This document shows, piece by piece, positions 20,637 through 35,691 of a stretch of DNA of 64,000 nucleotides (the first letter of the stretch is position 1; the number at the start of each line of letters is the position of its first letter). The stretch is from Synaphobranchus kaupii. Lineage: Eukaryota; Chordata; Actinopteri; Anguilliformes; Synaphobranchidae. A model generated the notes under the pieces. It had not been told where the DNA came from and did no database searches. It worked only from the letters and a program-made list of their open reading frames with translations. Both the position numbers and the translations under genes were made by a program. The stretch covers positions 27,636,974 through 27,700,973 of the forward strand of contig CM056396.1 of assembly GCA_029718625.1 (NCBI GenBank). The letters run 5' to 3'.

Positions 20637-23600
20637 AAGAAGAAGAAGAAGAAGAAGAAGAAGAAGAAGAAGAAGAAGAAGAAGAAGAAGAAGAAGAAGA
20701 AGAAGAAGAAGAAGAAGAAGAAGAAGAAGAAGAATACAATCATTGTCACCATAATTATATGCTTCTTTTCGTATTTGTTTTCTGCAAATTAAAATTTTCA
20801 CGGTAAGAAAGGCCTTTTCTAGAAACACAAAAGCAACAACAACTAAAAAACACTGTTAAACTCCATAATTTAAAGTAAAACCTAATCCTTAAATATAGGC
20901 TATTGCACTAGGGACTGCGAGTGTGGTAAATCAACAGTCCACTTTGAGTCAGAATACACTACACACTTGTGTACATATGATATTTTACATTTTGATTTTT
21001 AATAAATTAGCACAAATGTCTAAAAACCTGTTTTCACTTTGTCATGATGGGCTATTTTCTGTAGAATTTTGAGACAAAAAATGAACTCAAGCTATTGTAG
21101 AATATGTCTGTAACGTAATACAACGTGGAGAAGGTGAAAGGAGTGTGCAGACTTTCCGGCTTGACTGTATACTCGTCACTTTCTCATCATTTACTTGCTG
21201 GTCTCTAGTGCTCTATGTTTTCTTAAAGACATTTCCTTAACACATTAAGGTGTAAGATCACAAATATGTGATTAGTAACAATCACTACTGGTAATCGAAA
21301 TCAATGGAGTTCTAGAAGACCGACTTAGAATTTAGAAAAAAAAACATTCTAAAAAAACCTATTCGTCAAAGGGTTACATTTATTTCATGGATTTAAAAGG
21401 ACTGAAGAACTACTGAAAATGTGTGCTTGTAATTCGAAAGGTACTTGCTTACTTGCTTAATGTTTTGGTCAGATTAAAAATACCAAATGCTGATACGTAC
21501 CTGTGGGGGTCCTGGGTTGGCCAAATTTAGCTTTGGGGGTTATGTTGATTACTTTACACTGCTCTGCCACGCCCACCCCTTCCAGATCCTGGGCTCTGAA
21601 TGAAAAAGGCAAAGAATGAGTTTTATTTTTAAATACAAAATACTGAACAGTGTACAATAATCTCTGTTTTGATTAAGAGAAGTATCCGATGGTCTTAACA
21701 GAAGAAAGTTTTATTAAACAGCCGTAAGAACACACAAAATGATCAGTGGGCACAAAAGGGCTCTGTTTTTATTAACAGTGATTAAAGTCACAAAGAGGAA
21801 CAAGAGCTGGCCCTTCATCTCACATTGTCTTGCAGCGTGTCATTTCAGAGTCCACACACTAGATGGCGCCATTTGTAAAGCAAGAACATGATATTCTACT
21901 CCCTCCAACACCAGTCTCCTGACCCTCGACCCCCGAAATAAAGCTCCTCAGTCACTCAATGCCAGGCTGTGGGTCACTGCAGAGTACACACACACACACA
22001 CACACATGGCGGTGGCACTCACGCGTCGGCCGGGATGCTGGACACTTGGGCGCAAGCCTTAGAGACGGGGTCCCAGGCACAGAAGGGGTCCCGGGACAGC
22101 ACGCATTCAGCACAGCTCCAGTAGTACGAGCAGTTGGACACGGGCACCTGGACCACGCCGTCCGATGTGCCCACAAAGACCACGCCCTGCGGACCACGCA
22201 CACAGCATTCCCGCTCAAATCAAACGGCGACATTCCATGACTATTCAGTGACATTTTAAGGATGAATGGAGAGTTTCCCAGCATTTATTCTCTGTGTAAT
22301 AGATACAGGGCTACTTTCATGAGGTGGAATTACAATTTTCAGGCACATCATTTCAAAATATTTTGTGTCTACAAAAACAAACGTTTCACTTCCAGTGACT
22401 TTTGTCCAGTCCAGGGAATTGTCCAATTTGTCAGCACCATAAGTACGCAGATATTACAATAATCAACGGTCACATCAAGATATTCAGTTTGTAAGAAAGC
22501 ACATACATTATTGGCCGATTTTTCCCTGGCTTTTCAAGGGCATTGTGATATTTGACCACTTTCCAGGATGCAAATATTTTCAAGGATCATGGGAACCCTG
22601 CACACAAGGCCCACCAATGAGCACCCAGATCACCTCAGTGACTTTGGCCACTCTCCAATCAGCATTCAGATCAGCTCAGTGACTTTGGCCACTCTCCAAT
22701 CAGCATTCAGATCAGCTCAGTGACTTTGGCCACTCTCCAATCAGCATCCAGAGGGTCAGGGGGATAATCTGGATTAATTCTGAAACCTGCAGGGCTGGGA
22801 CGTCCCGTTCGGGGATACATAGCTCCCGTGATTTTCCTATTCAAAATTCAAGGGAATTTTAAGGACCCTTCCAAGGACTATTTTCATGGTTCTTACTTGT
22901 TAGTTACTGAAACATGTTTTAATGGACTTTAGTATTTTAAAGGAAAAAATAAATAGGAAACATTTGTTTAATTGAGAATTGTGCCTTAATAATGTCTGTG
23001 TTTTGAAAACAACTCTTGAGTTTCACAACAATGGGGTTTTCATTGTATGGGACAAAAAAAAAAGAATAATAAAAAAAGATAAAAAGCACCAACCAACAGA
23101 AAATTCTACTGGTACTTTATTTTATATGCAGGCATTTCTTCAGGATTATGGATTTCTTTTGTCAACATTAAGTCCAAATATGGATAGAAAAACTAAGGTC
23201 AGTATACACAAACAGATAAGCTTAAGTATGCCATAAGTATGTTTGCTTTCCTAGAAACGTTACGAAGCTGCTAACAGAACCACTGATTCTGAGCCATTAC
23301 CAGGTGTGTTTGGTAAGTTTTCCAGTTTGAACAGTGGCGTAACGTCGGCTGTAAAAAAGGCCTTCGGTAACCTTACCTTTATACGGATATTACTCTCAAC
23401 CTGTTTCTACTTATAGTTCTTAATTATCAATCAAGCAATTCAATAACTGAATAACAAACATCAATGAATATATCAAGTTTTTCTTTGCGTCATAAAATAC
23501 ACTTAAATATATGTAGCGACGGCCTGCGCGTTGGAAAAAGTTGGGATTACTTGTTTCCGTTTATTTAGCTTCAGTAGCCTAACAATCAATCCATTCATTC

Positions 23601-26600
23601 TCTGAATAATCAAGACCAATTTGTAGCCTATAATGATTTAGAAATGATAACGACAAAGAGACAATTTAAGATTGTTTAACAAGGATCAGGCAATAATCTG
23701 AATGCGTTAAAGAACGTAATTAATTTTAAGACGACACTAAAATTAGTCAAAGCGATTTAAACATTAGAAAGCATAAATTTAAAGAGGACAGCCTCTTAAG
23801 TGTCTCGAATCGTTGAGAGCAGCGCATAATACAGGCTAGAAATACTCATTTACGAAAATCTACGTTGAACATTGAGCATTTAAAAGTCAGAATCTTCGCA
23901 TGATAACACAACATCATAAATGTCGATATACAAAAATGCAACACAAGTTTATTTTGCACAGAACAATAATGCTATCTCAAAATAACTTGGTAGCCTAATA
24001 ATTTACTTCTTGTTCTTGGTTATTGAGTGAATCAATTATTTGATTGACAATCAGGAAAAGTAAACGGAAACAGATTGAGAGTGATCATCCATTAAAAGGC
24101 AAGTTTACAGAAGGCCTAGTTCCACTCCCACGGTACGCCACTGCGTTTGAATGGGATTATTAAGGGCAGAGGGGTTTGCCCGTTTCCCACACGCTAGTGC
24201 ACACGTCAGACTGTCTGTGTGCCGATTCCTGCCTCCCTGTTTCATTCGGTCTCTTCCGCACTCGGAAGAGTGACGTGAATCACTGAGCTCTTCAGATGAG
24301 CACCTTGCACATGCTCAGTTCACCCCCAGATTCTGCCCCCCCCCACCACCCCACCCCACCAGGGCGGCTCTCTCCGCCATCTGTGTCTCCAAGGAGACGG
24401 GGCAGTCACATGACCCTTGCCGTCACCTTGTATCTCAGGCCCACAAAGATTAACAATCTGTGGAACAAGAGGTATTCAAAAGAGCCTTCTGTCACACTTC
24501 TGTTCAAAGGAAGACCTCTCTCTCTGCATTTCTCTCTCCCTCTTTCCTTCCTTCTGTCTCTCTCCCTCTCTTCCATTATCTTTCGCTCTCTCTCTCTCTC
24601 TCTCTCTCTCTGAGAATCAGAGGGAGGAAGGAAAAATGAGAAGAGATAGAGGGATGTTAGTGGAACACCACATTTATTAGCAGGGAGTGGGGGAGGGGAG
24701 AAGAGGAAAAAGGAGGGGTAAACTGACAAAGTGAGGGTGGGGGAGAGAAGGGAAGGATGGACAGATAGAAGAGAGGTGGTGCCGCAGTACCTTGGTGATG
24801 GAGAGCAGGAGGTTATTCATTGGCTGAGGCTGCTGGAAGACCTGAACCTCCTCGATGATGTGGGGTCCCTGCTCCAACAGCACCACTTTGTGAAGGAAGC
24901 CGGTCTCTGGGGGGGGAAATGATAGCATTCTTAAAGCCTGTTAGATGTTATGTGAAAAAAACAGGGACGACCAATGAGAATACAAGGAAAAGTAGGCCAA
25001 AATAATACAAATGAGGGAAATATGGATGAATGTTTTTTTACAGTTAAAATTTAAGTACAGAGAAATTAAAAAAAAAAACACACAAGTACAATAACAGCGA
25101 TGTAGACTAGACGAGTGAGCAGTCAAAACACAAACATGTTAGCACGATGCTAAAATATTGACATGACACAAACATGTTAGCACGATGCTAAAATGTTAAC
25201 ATGACACAAACATGTTAGCACGATGCTAAAATATTGACATGGCACAAACATGTTAGCACGATGCTAAAATGTTGACATGACACAAACATGTTAGCACGAT
25301 GCTAAAATGTTGACATGACACAAACATGTTAGCATGATTGCGAGCATCGATTCGTACCGCTGAGCAGGTAGAGCACGGTGTAGTCCCTGCCGTTGGCTCC
25401 GCGGGTCATCTGGGCCGCGATCTTGCTGTACCGCTGGTCAGGTGACACCAGGGCCAGGCCCCTCTTCACGGGGAGCACGTTTTCGTCCGCCAAAAAGTTC
25501 TCCTTCACAAACCTTAGGGCACTGTCTGACGCGTTGTGCAATCCGCACTGCACAGACAGAGAGAGAGAGACAGGTCATTCAGGCAGTACTAATCAAGCAA
25601 TCAACTCACTGCAGAGACAGTGACAGAGGTTACTCAAGCATTACTAATCAAGCAATCTACTCATGCTACACAGAGAGAGAGAGAGAGAGAGAAAGAGCGC
25701 AACAGAGGTAACTCAGGCATTACTAATGAGGCAGTCTAGTCACAGAGCTTGGCTGCATTCCGATTGTCCTCCTTTTTCCTTTCCTTGCAACTTTTCCTTG
25801 ACCTCAAATCTAGGGTGCGTCCCAATACTCAAAAAATTCACCCTCCTTTCCTCCACTACCCCCTCCTCTTCTCCATGCCCCAGAAACAGATATTTGTGTC
25901 CTAATCTAATGTTGCTCATTTGGCTACATATTACTTACAAATAGTTACAAATTGACCAATGTCAGGGACATAGGTCAGTCAGGCATTACTAATCAGGTAA
26001 TCTACTCAGAGATGTTGGCATGGGAATAAAAGATGGCATTAATCAGGCATTACAAGTCAACCGGTGATCATGCAGCCCCCTCAAACAAAGGCAACCAGAA
26101 AGGCACGACAAATTGATTGCCGATTCTGCAAGGCACCAAAAAACGTGCCAAGCAAGACGTTCCCTAATCAGTTACCCAACCCACATGGTAGAAAGAATGG
26201 ATTGAGTAGAGAATGCACGACAGTGAAAAATGCATAGAAAATGTATCGTTAATTGGCCTTTCTGAGGATTCAGCCTGAACTGGCCTATCTATTAATCTAT
26301 TCTTGGGACTTTGTTTTATTGATATTGCAAGGGTTGGAGTCCATTCAAATTCAATTCAAGAAATGAGCTGATTTTGAATTCATGAACTGAAAAAAGACCA
26401 AGAATATTCTATTCTCCAGGATTTTTCAATTAACATTGAATTTTGAGTAAAACTTGCGAAATCAAAACGAAATGATCCCAGTGAATCTAAATAACCCAAC
26501 AACAGGCTCATTACAAAATGAAACACTGTTTGTTTAGACACTTACCTCTCCTGGGTTTGCGCCCTTCTCCTGAAGCCGTGTGCTCCAGCGCAACGTGTCG

Positions 26601-29600
26601 CGGTTCAGCACCTTGTAGTTCCCTGAGAAAACTTTCTTCACGTCCCCGAGCCGGAACGCGCACACAGCAGACTTTCCCGAGTTCACGGACCTGCGAGGGA
26701 CAGGCGGCCGCAAGAGGAGTTCCAAAGGTGCTTCTGAACAACAAAATCTTCACCTCTTACAAAGCCTGTACTAAGCTTAGTTTATTATTAATAACATCCT
26801 CAAATAGCAAGTGGGACCACTTTTAAAACTGATGCTATGGAGTAGTTTCTTTACTGTTTCCTATGCCATGATGCAATTTCCTGCTTGCTGAAATGCAAGC
26901 GTTGACATTTGACAATTCCTGTCACCTTCTAAACTGGCGTTTTCTTCTGTGCCATAATTGGACAATCGATGAAAGGTTTTGTGGCTGTAGGTCTGTATGG
27001 CAGCACTAGGGTTATATTTTGACTGTTGGTATGCCGTGCGCTCTCACCACTGCGAGCGGAAGATGCCGTAGAACAGGGTTTCGTCGTCAGTGGCGCCCTC
27101 TGGTGGTGGGAGGGTGACGATGTCCTGGAGGACGTTGTAGGGCAGCTCGTTCTCGGCCTGGCACAGGAGCTGCGCTTTGGAGAAGGTGGTCCAGCGCCTC
27201 TGCAGGGTACGCTGTCCGCCGACGTCACTCTGACCCGAAAAAACACACCCCCTCTTAGACTCAACGAAAGCTCCACTGAACGCCAACAATGCTCAACTCA
27301 ATCTCAAATCCATTACGAAAATGGAATACACTGCAGTATGCCGAGTAAATACGTGGAAAATATAATGATAATATTGTATTGTGTACACGTCATACTGCAA
27401 TATATTATATTGCTAACCATTTGTATATTTATCAATATAATGTGAAGTGTTGATATATATTATATTGTTTATTATTACATGCTATTGCATTTGCATAAAG
27501 GTTATCCCTCTGCCTAACTGGCCACATCACTCTGTGTAAGAACATCACATAAATAAAGGAATTAAGGAATTTTGACCATTAATAAATGAATAATAAAGGC
27601 ATGACTTAATGAATGAATGTACAGAGCAATCCGATAGGACAGCGCTGTAAAGGGGGCGGAGTCTGCCTTACCGTGCAGACCTGCGCGATGCGGGACACGG
27701 TAAACTTTTCGATGAAGTCATACTCCCTCCCCTCCTCGCTGAAGAAGAAGTAGACCTTCTCGTGGCCGGGGATGAAGGCCGCGCTGATGAAGGTGGGGTC
27801 TGGGTGGGTCAGAAAGAGCGACCGGTGGCTTCAGAGAGGGGCATTCTGGCCCACAGTACCGCTCTGTCCATTTGCCTTCATTTCAATGTCTTGTGATTTC
27901 GTTTCTGTTCTGTGAAATTTTTGTATGTAATGTAATTTATTGTGGTGTCTTGAATGTTGTATGTTAATTTTAAACCCCCCCCCCCCCCCGATAAAATATG
28001 TTTTTAAAATGTGAAATGAAATGCTGATGATTGTATTGAAATGTTTTTTTGTGTCCCAATCAGTGCCCATCCATGCTACTGAGTATGCTAGTTAAGTACA
28101 CTGGATGGGATGAAGTTGTTAAGTACGCGAAATGTTCTCTAAATGTAGTGTACTTAAAATCCCCAGATACTTATTTGTATGGAGGATATTTTTCGCATAC
28201 TGCATGTCGCTAAACAATATGCAGCCTAGGCCGCTCGCCCTTTAGTGACCCTCGTAGTCAACTGTTTGTGACACGACTGCAAGGAGCCAATCACAGAGCA
28301 GTTTAGGTTGGCGGAGGGCTGAAAAAGTGAAAGAGGGGGGTGTGGTCAGGCATCGTCATGGAGACGCTTACCTTCCAGCCAGCCGAGCGTGTCGTCCAGC
28401 TTCATGTCGACGTGACCCCCCTCGCTCAGGTAGCGAGAGATAACGGGCCGGTTTCCCCTGTAGTCCGCCACCGTGCCTGTATACAGCTCCCCGTCTGAGG
28501 AAGACGCGTCACGCTTAACACGCCATGCCAACAGGGCCACGATAACTCTCCTTTTTCAGGTTTAACACAATCACTGCATTCTACACCAGCTGCCAGGTTT
28601 AACACAATCACTGCATTCTACACCAGCTGCCAGGCTTAACACAATCACTGCATTCTACACCAGCTGTCAGGTTTAACACAATCACTGCATTCTACACCAG
28701 CTGCCAGGCTTAACACAATCACTGCATTCTACACCAGCTGCCAGGTTTAACACAATCACTGCATTCTGCACCAGCTGCCAGGCTTAACACAATCACTGCA
28801 TTCTACACCAGCTGCCAGGTTTAACACAATCACTGCATTCTACACCAGCTGCCAGGTTTAACACAATCACTGCATTCTACACCAGCTGCCAGGTTTAACA
28901 CAATCACTGCATTCTACACCAGCTGCCAGGTTTAACGCAATCACTGCATTCTACACCAGCTGCCAGGTTTAACGCAATCACTGCATTCTACACCAGCTGC
29001 CAGGTTTAACACAATCACTGTAAGCTAAAAAGGTGTGCCCACTGCACTTATCCGGCATGTGGGCTGCTAAACATTTGAAGGTGATTTAACCCTTTAAGGT
29101 GTAAGATCACAAATATATGATTAGAATGTTCTTAACTGAATAAAGGTTATGCCTCTGCCTGCAAAGATAACGTTGTTGGCTTAACTGAACATTCTGATGC
29201 TAATGTAACAATCACTACTGGTAACTGAAAGCAACGGAGTTCTAGAACACTGACTAGAAATACCTACTCTTCAACGGGCTAATAAACCTTTTTGTTTTGC
29301 CGCAAAGCATGCTGACGCATTAAAAAAAGAAAGCGTTGAGCGTTGGTGATGCTGAGCATAAGGGCAGGTCAGAGCGCCCATTTCAGTACACACCACTGCT
29401 GCGCTCCCACGCCAGATAAGCTGATCAGGCCTCGCGCGATAAGAGGATTAATCAGAGGCCTTTTCACCCTCACATCGTCAAATAAATCGCACACACATTC
29501 ACCGCCCCCGCCCCCACCCTTGTCCTCAGAACCCAAATAGGTAGAGCTTGAGAGACCTCCAAAATGCTCCCCCCTCGCCCTCTCTAGGAGCATTACTTAG

Positions 29601-32600
29601 AGGCACCAGCGATAGACACACTAGGATCATGCCGGCTTAGACATCATCAGTTTCTCAGAGGGGCGGGGTCACAGAAGTGTGACTCATCGGAAACACGCCT
29701 CCTCTCGCTGTTCAGCCTCCTCCCTGATACTGTCTCCTAGGTTACGTTTGAGCTGCTGCCTTCCCCCAGAACCGCCCTCACTGAGCTGATGTGATTGGCT
29801 TAGAAAAAAAGGGTTAGAGCAGAGCTGCAGCATTTTGGCCAGCAGGAGAGGTATAAGCTACTGGGTGCGCGACACTAACTCCGGTCCCCCCCTCACCAAC
29901 AGTGATGGCTGTGTTCCTCTGGTACGGGTCGTACGGACAGCGGCCTCTGCCCTCGTCCGGTTTTCCGGTGGGACCATTGACAGTAGTAAACGTCTGGGAA
30001 TCCTGCGGGCGGGGGGGGGGGGGGAGAGAGAAAATGATGGCGACCCAGTTTGGAATGTTTGTGTGAAAAGAACAATGTTTCACGTTTTGTTGTTTCGGAA
30101 CCAAAAAATTACAAATTGAAAAAAAAAAAAAGAAAAAAAAAAAGATGCTGTGTAACTGTACACACACCTACGAGGTGTCAAGGTTGCCCTCTGCTGACGG
30201 GAGGTGGACACTGCGAGCCGACCAGAGGCCTCCATCTAAATTTACATTTTAGGCATGCATTTATGCAGCCAGATAGTTTTCTGAAGATTCTTTTTTTTAC
30301 CTGCGTTTTTGTTCAAGGGTCCAATGGCAATGCCACACCTGAGAGTTGAACCTGCAACTCCAGTTGTTTAACCATTACACTACATTGCCTCCCCCCAAGG
30401 GCCCCCATCCCCCATCAGCTCCTTAACATTAAGGCAGCTTGACTGCAACAGACTCCGCACGCAATCTACGCCACGGTGGGTGAACACCGATCTCCCGGGG
30501 CAACCGCGCGTGCAGACATCGCACAAATTGTTCACGCACAACTGATCTTTAGATGGACTAAGCCTGGTGTAAACTATCTAATGCAGGACAGACAGATGTT
30601 TGTCAGTGGATGTAATGTATGTAGCATGTGTATTAGATGTAGCGATTGCCTTGTCCTTTTAGTGCATTTTAAATTTGAGATTTACAAAGACATTATTTGA
30701 AAGTTTTTGTTGGCCACGCCAATCACACATCAGGTCGTTAGCCCCCCTGTAGGTGCACTTTACAAAAGGGTAAGGCAGGGTCAATCAAAACCTTTTCCCG
30801 GGTTTAAGCACCTTTTGGAATTAATGGGTGAGGCTTAGCGTGAAGGGGCGGGGCTTACAATGTAGGTGCAGCTGGGGCTGAAGGCGAAGGTTCCGCAGGC
30901 ATACATGTGGGTGGAGTTGAGGAACTGTAGCACTCGGAAATTGTGGCAGTCCGTCTGAAGGGCGAAGTAGAGGGGAAAAAAAAAAACATGGTTAGGAACA
31001 TAGAGGTATCCCACAATTCCATGAGACCGACTGCATACTCGGTTCTGTATTCTCTATTCTTTTTTTTTTTTTCTTCTTCTTCTTTGATTCTGTATTCCTA
31101 ACATTGAAAGTTCTTAACGGTTGAAGCCAAAACATTGCAAGTGGGGCGTGACCAAGGACAGACCGCACAACCAATCAACGGAAGCTTCTCTACTGAAGGA
31201 CAGACAGCACAACCAATCAACGGAAGATTCTCTACTGAAGTACAGTAACACAGGAGTTGACTATCCGGGTCAGCCTATCACTGCTTGGACACAGAGCTAG
31301 ATAAATGCCTCAATGGATTACCAAAGATCCTGCATAGTAACCAGATGCTCAGCTACTTGTATTAAAACTTGTATTTCGGTTCTCTGTTAACTTGCTAACC
31401 AGGAGTCAAACCGAGAACTGGAAAATACTATTGCTACTACTATACTAATACTATTGCATATTAATTGTGAAAGCAATTCTGTTTCCCCTATATCGTAAAT
31501 CACTTGACTTTGCTAAATGAATGGAACATAATATAATGTAAATTTAAATAAAACAACTCATTTAAAATACAAAATAAAATGACCAGTGAAAGCCCCCCTC
31601 CTTTACTGTGGTCCTCCAGGACCAGAAACGGTTGCGGTCAATCATAGTCACCGTCAGTCACAGATCATGACCGAATATGATGCCTTCACCCCGTTGAGGG
31701 CGCATTTTGAGTCAACTTAGTTAAAACGTTTTTGAATGGGCGACTTTTTCTCATAAATGGGGGCACTGGATGAAACCCTTATTTCCGGGGTTTTGTTGAG
31801 GGGATTCAGGAGCACACTCATCCGACAATTTCAGGAAGTAAACCAGAAGTAAAAACTGCAACTTGTAGTACAAGAGCGGGACGTATTACAAACTACTTCC
31901 TCACTAGGGAACAGGGATCATATTCGGTCACGGCCACAGTCAGAGTCACCGACAGTCAGTTACAGTCACTGTCAGTCAGTGACCATCAGTCGGTTACAGT
32001 CAGTCACAGTCACCAGAGTCACCATCAGTCAGTTACAGTCACAGTCACCATCAGTCAGTTACAGTCACCGTCACCATCAGTCAGTTACAGTCACCGTCAC
32101 CATCAGTCAGTTACAGTCACCGTCAGTCGCAGTTAAAGTCAGAGTCACCTATTCTCCATACCCTTTTCTTTCCCTTCATGGAGCAGTCGTCCAGGTCTTT
32201 GGGAGAAGGGAACCAGTCCACCTGGAAGAGAGAAAAAGAGGAGGGGACACCACGTCAGGACCCCCAGAACACCACGTCAGGACCCCAGGGCCCCAAGAAC
32301 ACCTGTTCAACATTACAGCTTTAAGGGAGATGACCGTTTAAAAAGCAGGTTATTTTGACAGACTTTTTGATAGATGGACGTCTATCCAAATTAGTGTGTA
32401 TGGATGTGTGTGTGTCAGGGGGGGGGGGGGGGGGGGGATTCCAAGGTCAGAGCCAAACTAAACAACTTCTATAGACACGCAATGCACTGGGCCTTTGCTC
32501 AGCACTCTGTGGGAAGTGAAAGTTAATATTTCAGGCTTAGAGTTTCAGTTTATAATTGACTTTTGAGGCATTTATGAAGAAAAACTCAGATCCCCAATTC

Positions 32601-35559
32601 ATGTTTTTTCAATTCACTTTCCCCCGAGGTCAAAGACAGAAATGCCCCTCTCCCCTAAAAACACACCCACCTTTCTCTTCATCTCCATGACGCCCGGCTC
32701 GCTGACGTCCAATGAGAGCACGGCGTCTCGCGAGCCCACAAATAGCGTCTCCGCATCCTTGCTTAGCAACAGCGTGGTGGTATTCCGGACGTCGGGGCTG
32801 TCGAAGATGGTGAGCGATCTACCGGGGCTACCTGGGAAAGAGGTAAATAAAGATGATCAGCATAACAGCACCTGTAATCACCTCTGACCTCTAACCTTTC
32901 ACCTTTTTCCTGCTTTGAATAGCTAACTGAAATAACTTAAATCATGGCTGAAATCAAATCAATCATGTGACCATTAAGCCACTGTGTATTTATCTCTCTT
33001 CCTTCCTGTTTGTTTTAGTGCGGGAGGCTATTGGAGCGGGGCAGTGGCATTCGGGAGGGAGTTGCCAGGCGTGCTTCTGCCGCTGTTGTTGCCGTTGGTG
33101 CCGGGGATTGTTGCCAATGACGATGCTCCCGCTGCCTCCAGAGGGGTTGGTGGCATTCATGACATTTTTGTAGCCTTTACATCCCACAGCATCCCATACC
33201 TCCAGCCATCAAACCCAATCTGGATTTATAGAGTGAGCTGAAGGATATGTATTAGTCTCGATTTATTTTCTCTTACTAGGTTTTCCACAGTGCAGTGCAC
33301 AACTCCCACCAGCAGGGGGGAGTCACGACACTACAGGATTGCGTGCAGAGATTTGCACGCCATATTTTTTTTTATTTGTCCTCTGGAAACAGACAAAAAA
33401 ATTGCCCTGGGTATGTGTGTGTGGTTTTACCAACCATTGGGTAAAGCACAATCTAGCTACTATCCTCTGTCTCCAATATTTTTTAAATATATTTTTAGTT
33501 CACAAAGGGTTCTACTGTGCGTGAAATCCACTGACAGTCAGCAGACAGCAACATCCCACCCCTCGGGGGGGGGGGGCCAAATTGGACGGTCATCTCCGAG
33601 ACACACAGTTATTCAACTTTCCTTTAATGTTTTTTGTTCGTTTTAAAAAATGAAACACAAAAACACCCACAGAGACAAATCCTTCTGTATAAAAACACAC
33701 TATAGTTTTATTATATAATTATAAAAATTAAATTAATTTTTTGATTAGATTTTTGGTCCCACACACTCCCAAATAAATAAAATAAAAAAAATAAGCGAAA
33801 TGTTTTGGAATCAAACTAAGACGATATGGAACATGAATTTGTGCATTTAAAGTCATGTGATATTTGAATATGCTGCTGTAGATAACTGCCTCGGTTGAAT
33901 ATTTGAATAATGAAAAAATGAGTTTCTTTCTCTTAGCACTCCAAGCACAGGACAAAGCCCCAGATATTTCTATGTAAATACTAGTGCATTCTCTCTCATG
34001 CCTCTCTCCCCCGTTTTGCAGAGACGGCCTTCCAGTTTTTTTTTTTGCACACGGTGGCCTTGGGGGATATCTGAACCCCCCACCTAGTTTCCACCAGAGC
34101 TTGTGCAGTTATCACACACACCCCACGCTCCCCCCTCCCCAAAATACCCTTCCATCTTTGCACCTTTCACTGAAACCATTACCACTTGTGTCAGTCTCAC
34201 TTAAAACCATTTACTGGGTTTCATTTTGACTGTGGTTCCCTTTTTTTTAGGTCAGTTTTTGGTCTGCGCTTCATCTAATGCAGGACACACACACAGCACA
34301 CACACACACACAGACACACACACACACACATACACACAGACACACACACACACACACACACACAGACACACACACACACACACATACATACACACACACA
34401 CACAGGACACACACAGACACACAGACACACACACACACACACAGACACACAGACTTCAATATACATTACAGATCATTGCTTCTCTCCAGTCAGACTTTGA
34501 CCTGATACAAAACTGGTTTATTACAAATAATCTAGTTCTTAATTGAACAAAGTCTTACATCATGCTGTTTGGTACAAGGCAAAGATGTAAATCTGCTACT
34601 GATAATTTTTCTATTTTTACATCTGAAAGCACACTACTCACTAAGGTTGATTGTGTAAAATATCTGGGTCTATGGATTGACGCTGAATTATCATACAAAA
34701 AGCACATTGATTATCTATGTAAAAAGATTTGTTGTTTCATTGGTGTTTTGTTCAGTTCAAAGAACTGTTTGACCATGAATGTAAAAAAGAAGTTAGTTGT
34801 TATTGCCTGTTCTTGACTATGGAGACATTTTATATCAAAATGCTTCAAAAACTGATTTGGCAAATTTAGATGTAATTTATTCTCAATTGTCACTTTTGAA
34901 CTCACCCACCCTGTATAATGTACAATCAACTGCAATGGCCTTCTCTTGAAAATAGATGACAGCTGCACTGGTACCAGTTTCTTTTCAAATGCATTCATCT
35001 CAACTATCCTATCTATTACAAGAGCTACTCATCCCACAATATTCTAATAATTCTTTTAGACATAATGATCATCTCCTTTTTCATGTCCCAAAAATTTCAC
35101 TTGAAATGGGAAAAAAAAGCATTTAATTAGAAGGCTCCTAGAGACTGGAATAACCTACCAACTTCTCTGAAATCTCTGCAGTATTTAGGTTCATTTAAAA
35201 ATGCTCTGATCACTTACCTCACAACAGACTGCTCCTCTTAACTGTCACTATTTACTGTTGTTATAACACGGTGTGGGTGTCTAGATTTCTTGCTGTGTGC
35301 ATGGTGCGTGAGTGTGTGTGTGTCTGTTTTTGTTCTTTTATAATTAGTTTAATTGTAACTGTAACCATATCCTGTTATTTGTTGCATATCTCATATACGT
35401 ATATATATTTTTGTCTTTTGTCAGGACCCCCTCGAAAACGAGATGGTACATCTCAAGGGGTTTTATCCTGAAAATAAATAAATTTCCCTCACACACACAC
35501 ACACACACACATATACACGCGTGTGCGCACACACACGCACACACGCACACACACACACT

Positions 35560-35607
<48 letters not shown>

Positions 35608-35628
35608 CACACAGCACACACAGCACAC

Positions 35629-35691
<63 letters not shown>

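Noticed and set aside
20424..20828. Poly-Leu, poly-Phe and poly-Arg frames
   Set aside because: Translation of the GAA microsatellite.
28555..29022. Regularly spaced 37-bp repeats, CRISPR-like at first sight
   Set aside because: Units are contiguous with no variable spacers, in a vertebrate intron; it is a minisatellite.
34226..34546. His/Thr-rich and Cys/Val-rich frames here and at 35344-35921 and 49338-49825
   Set aside because: Translation of CA/GT microsatellites.
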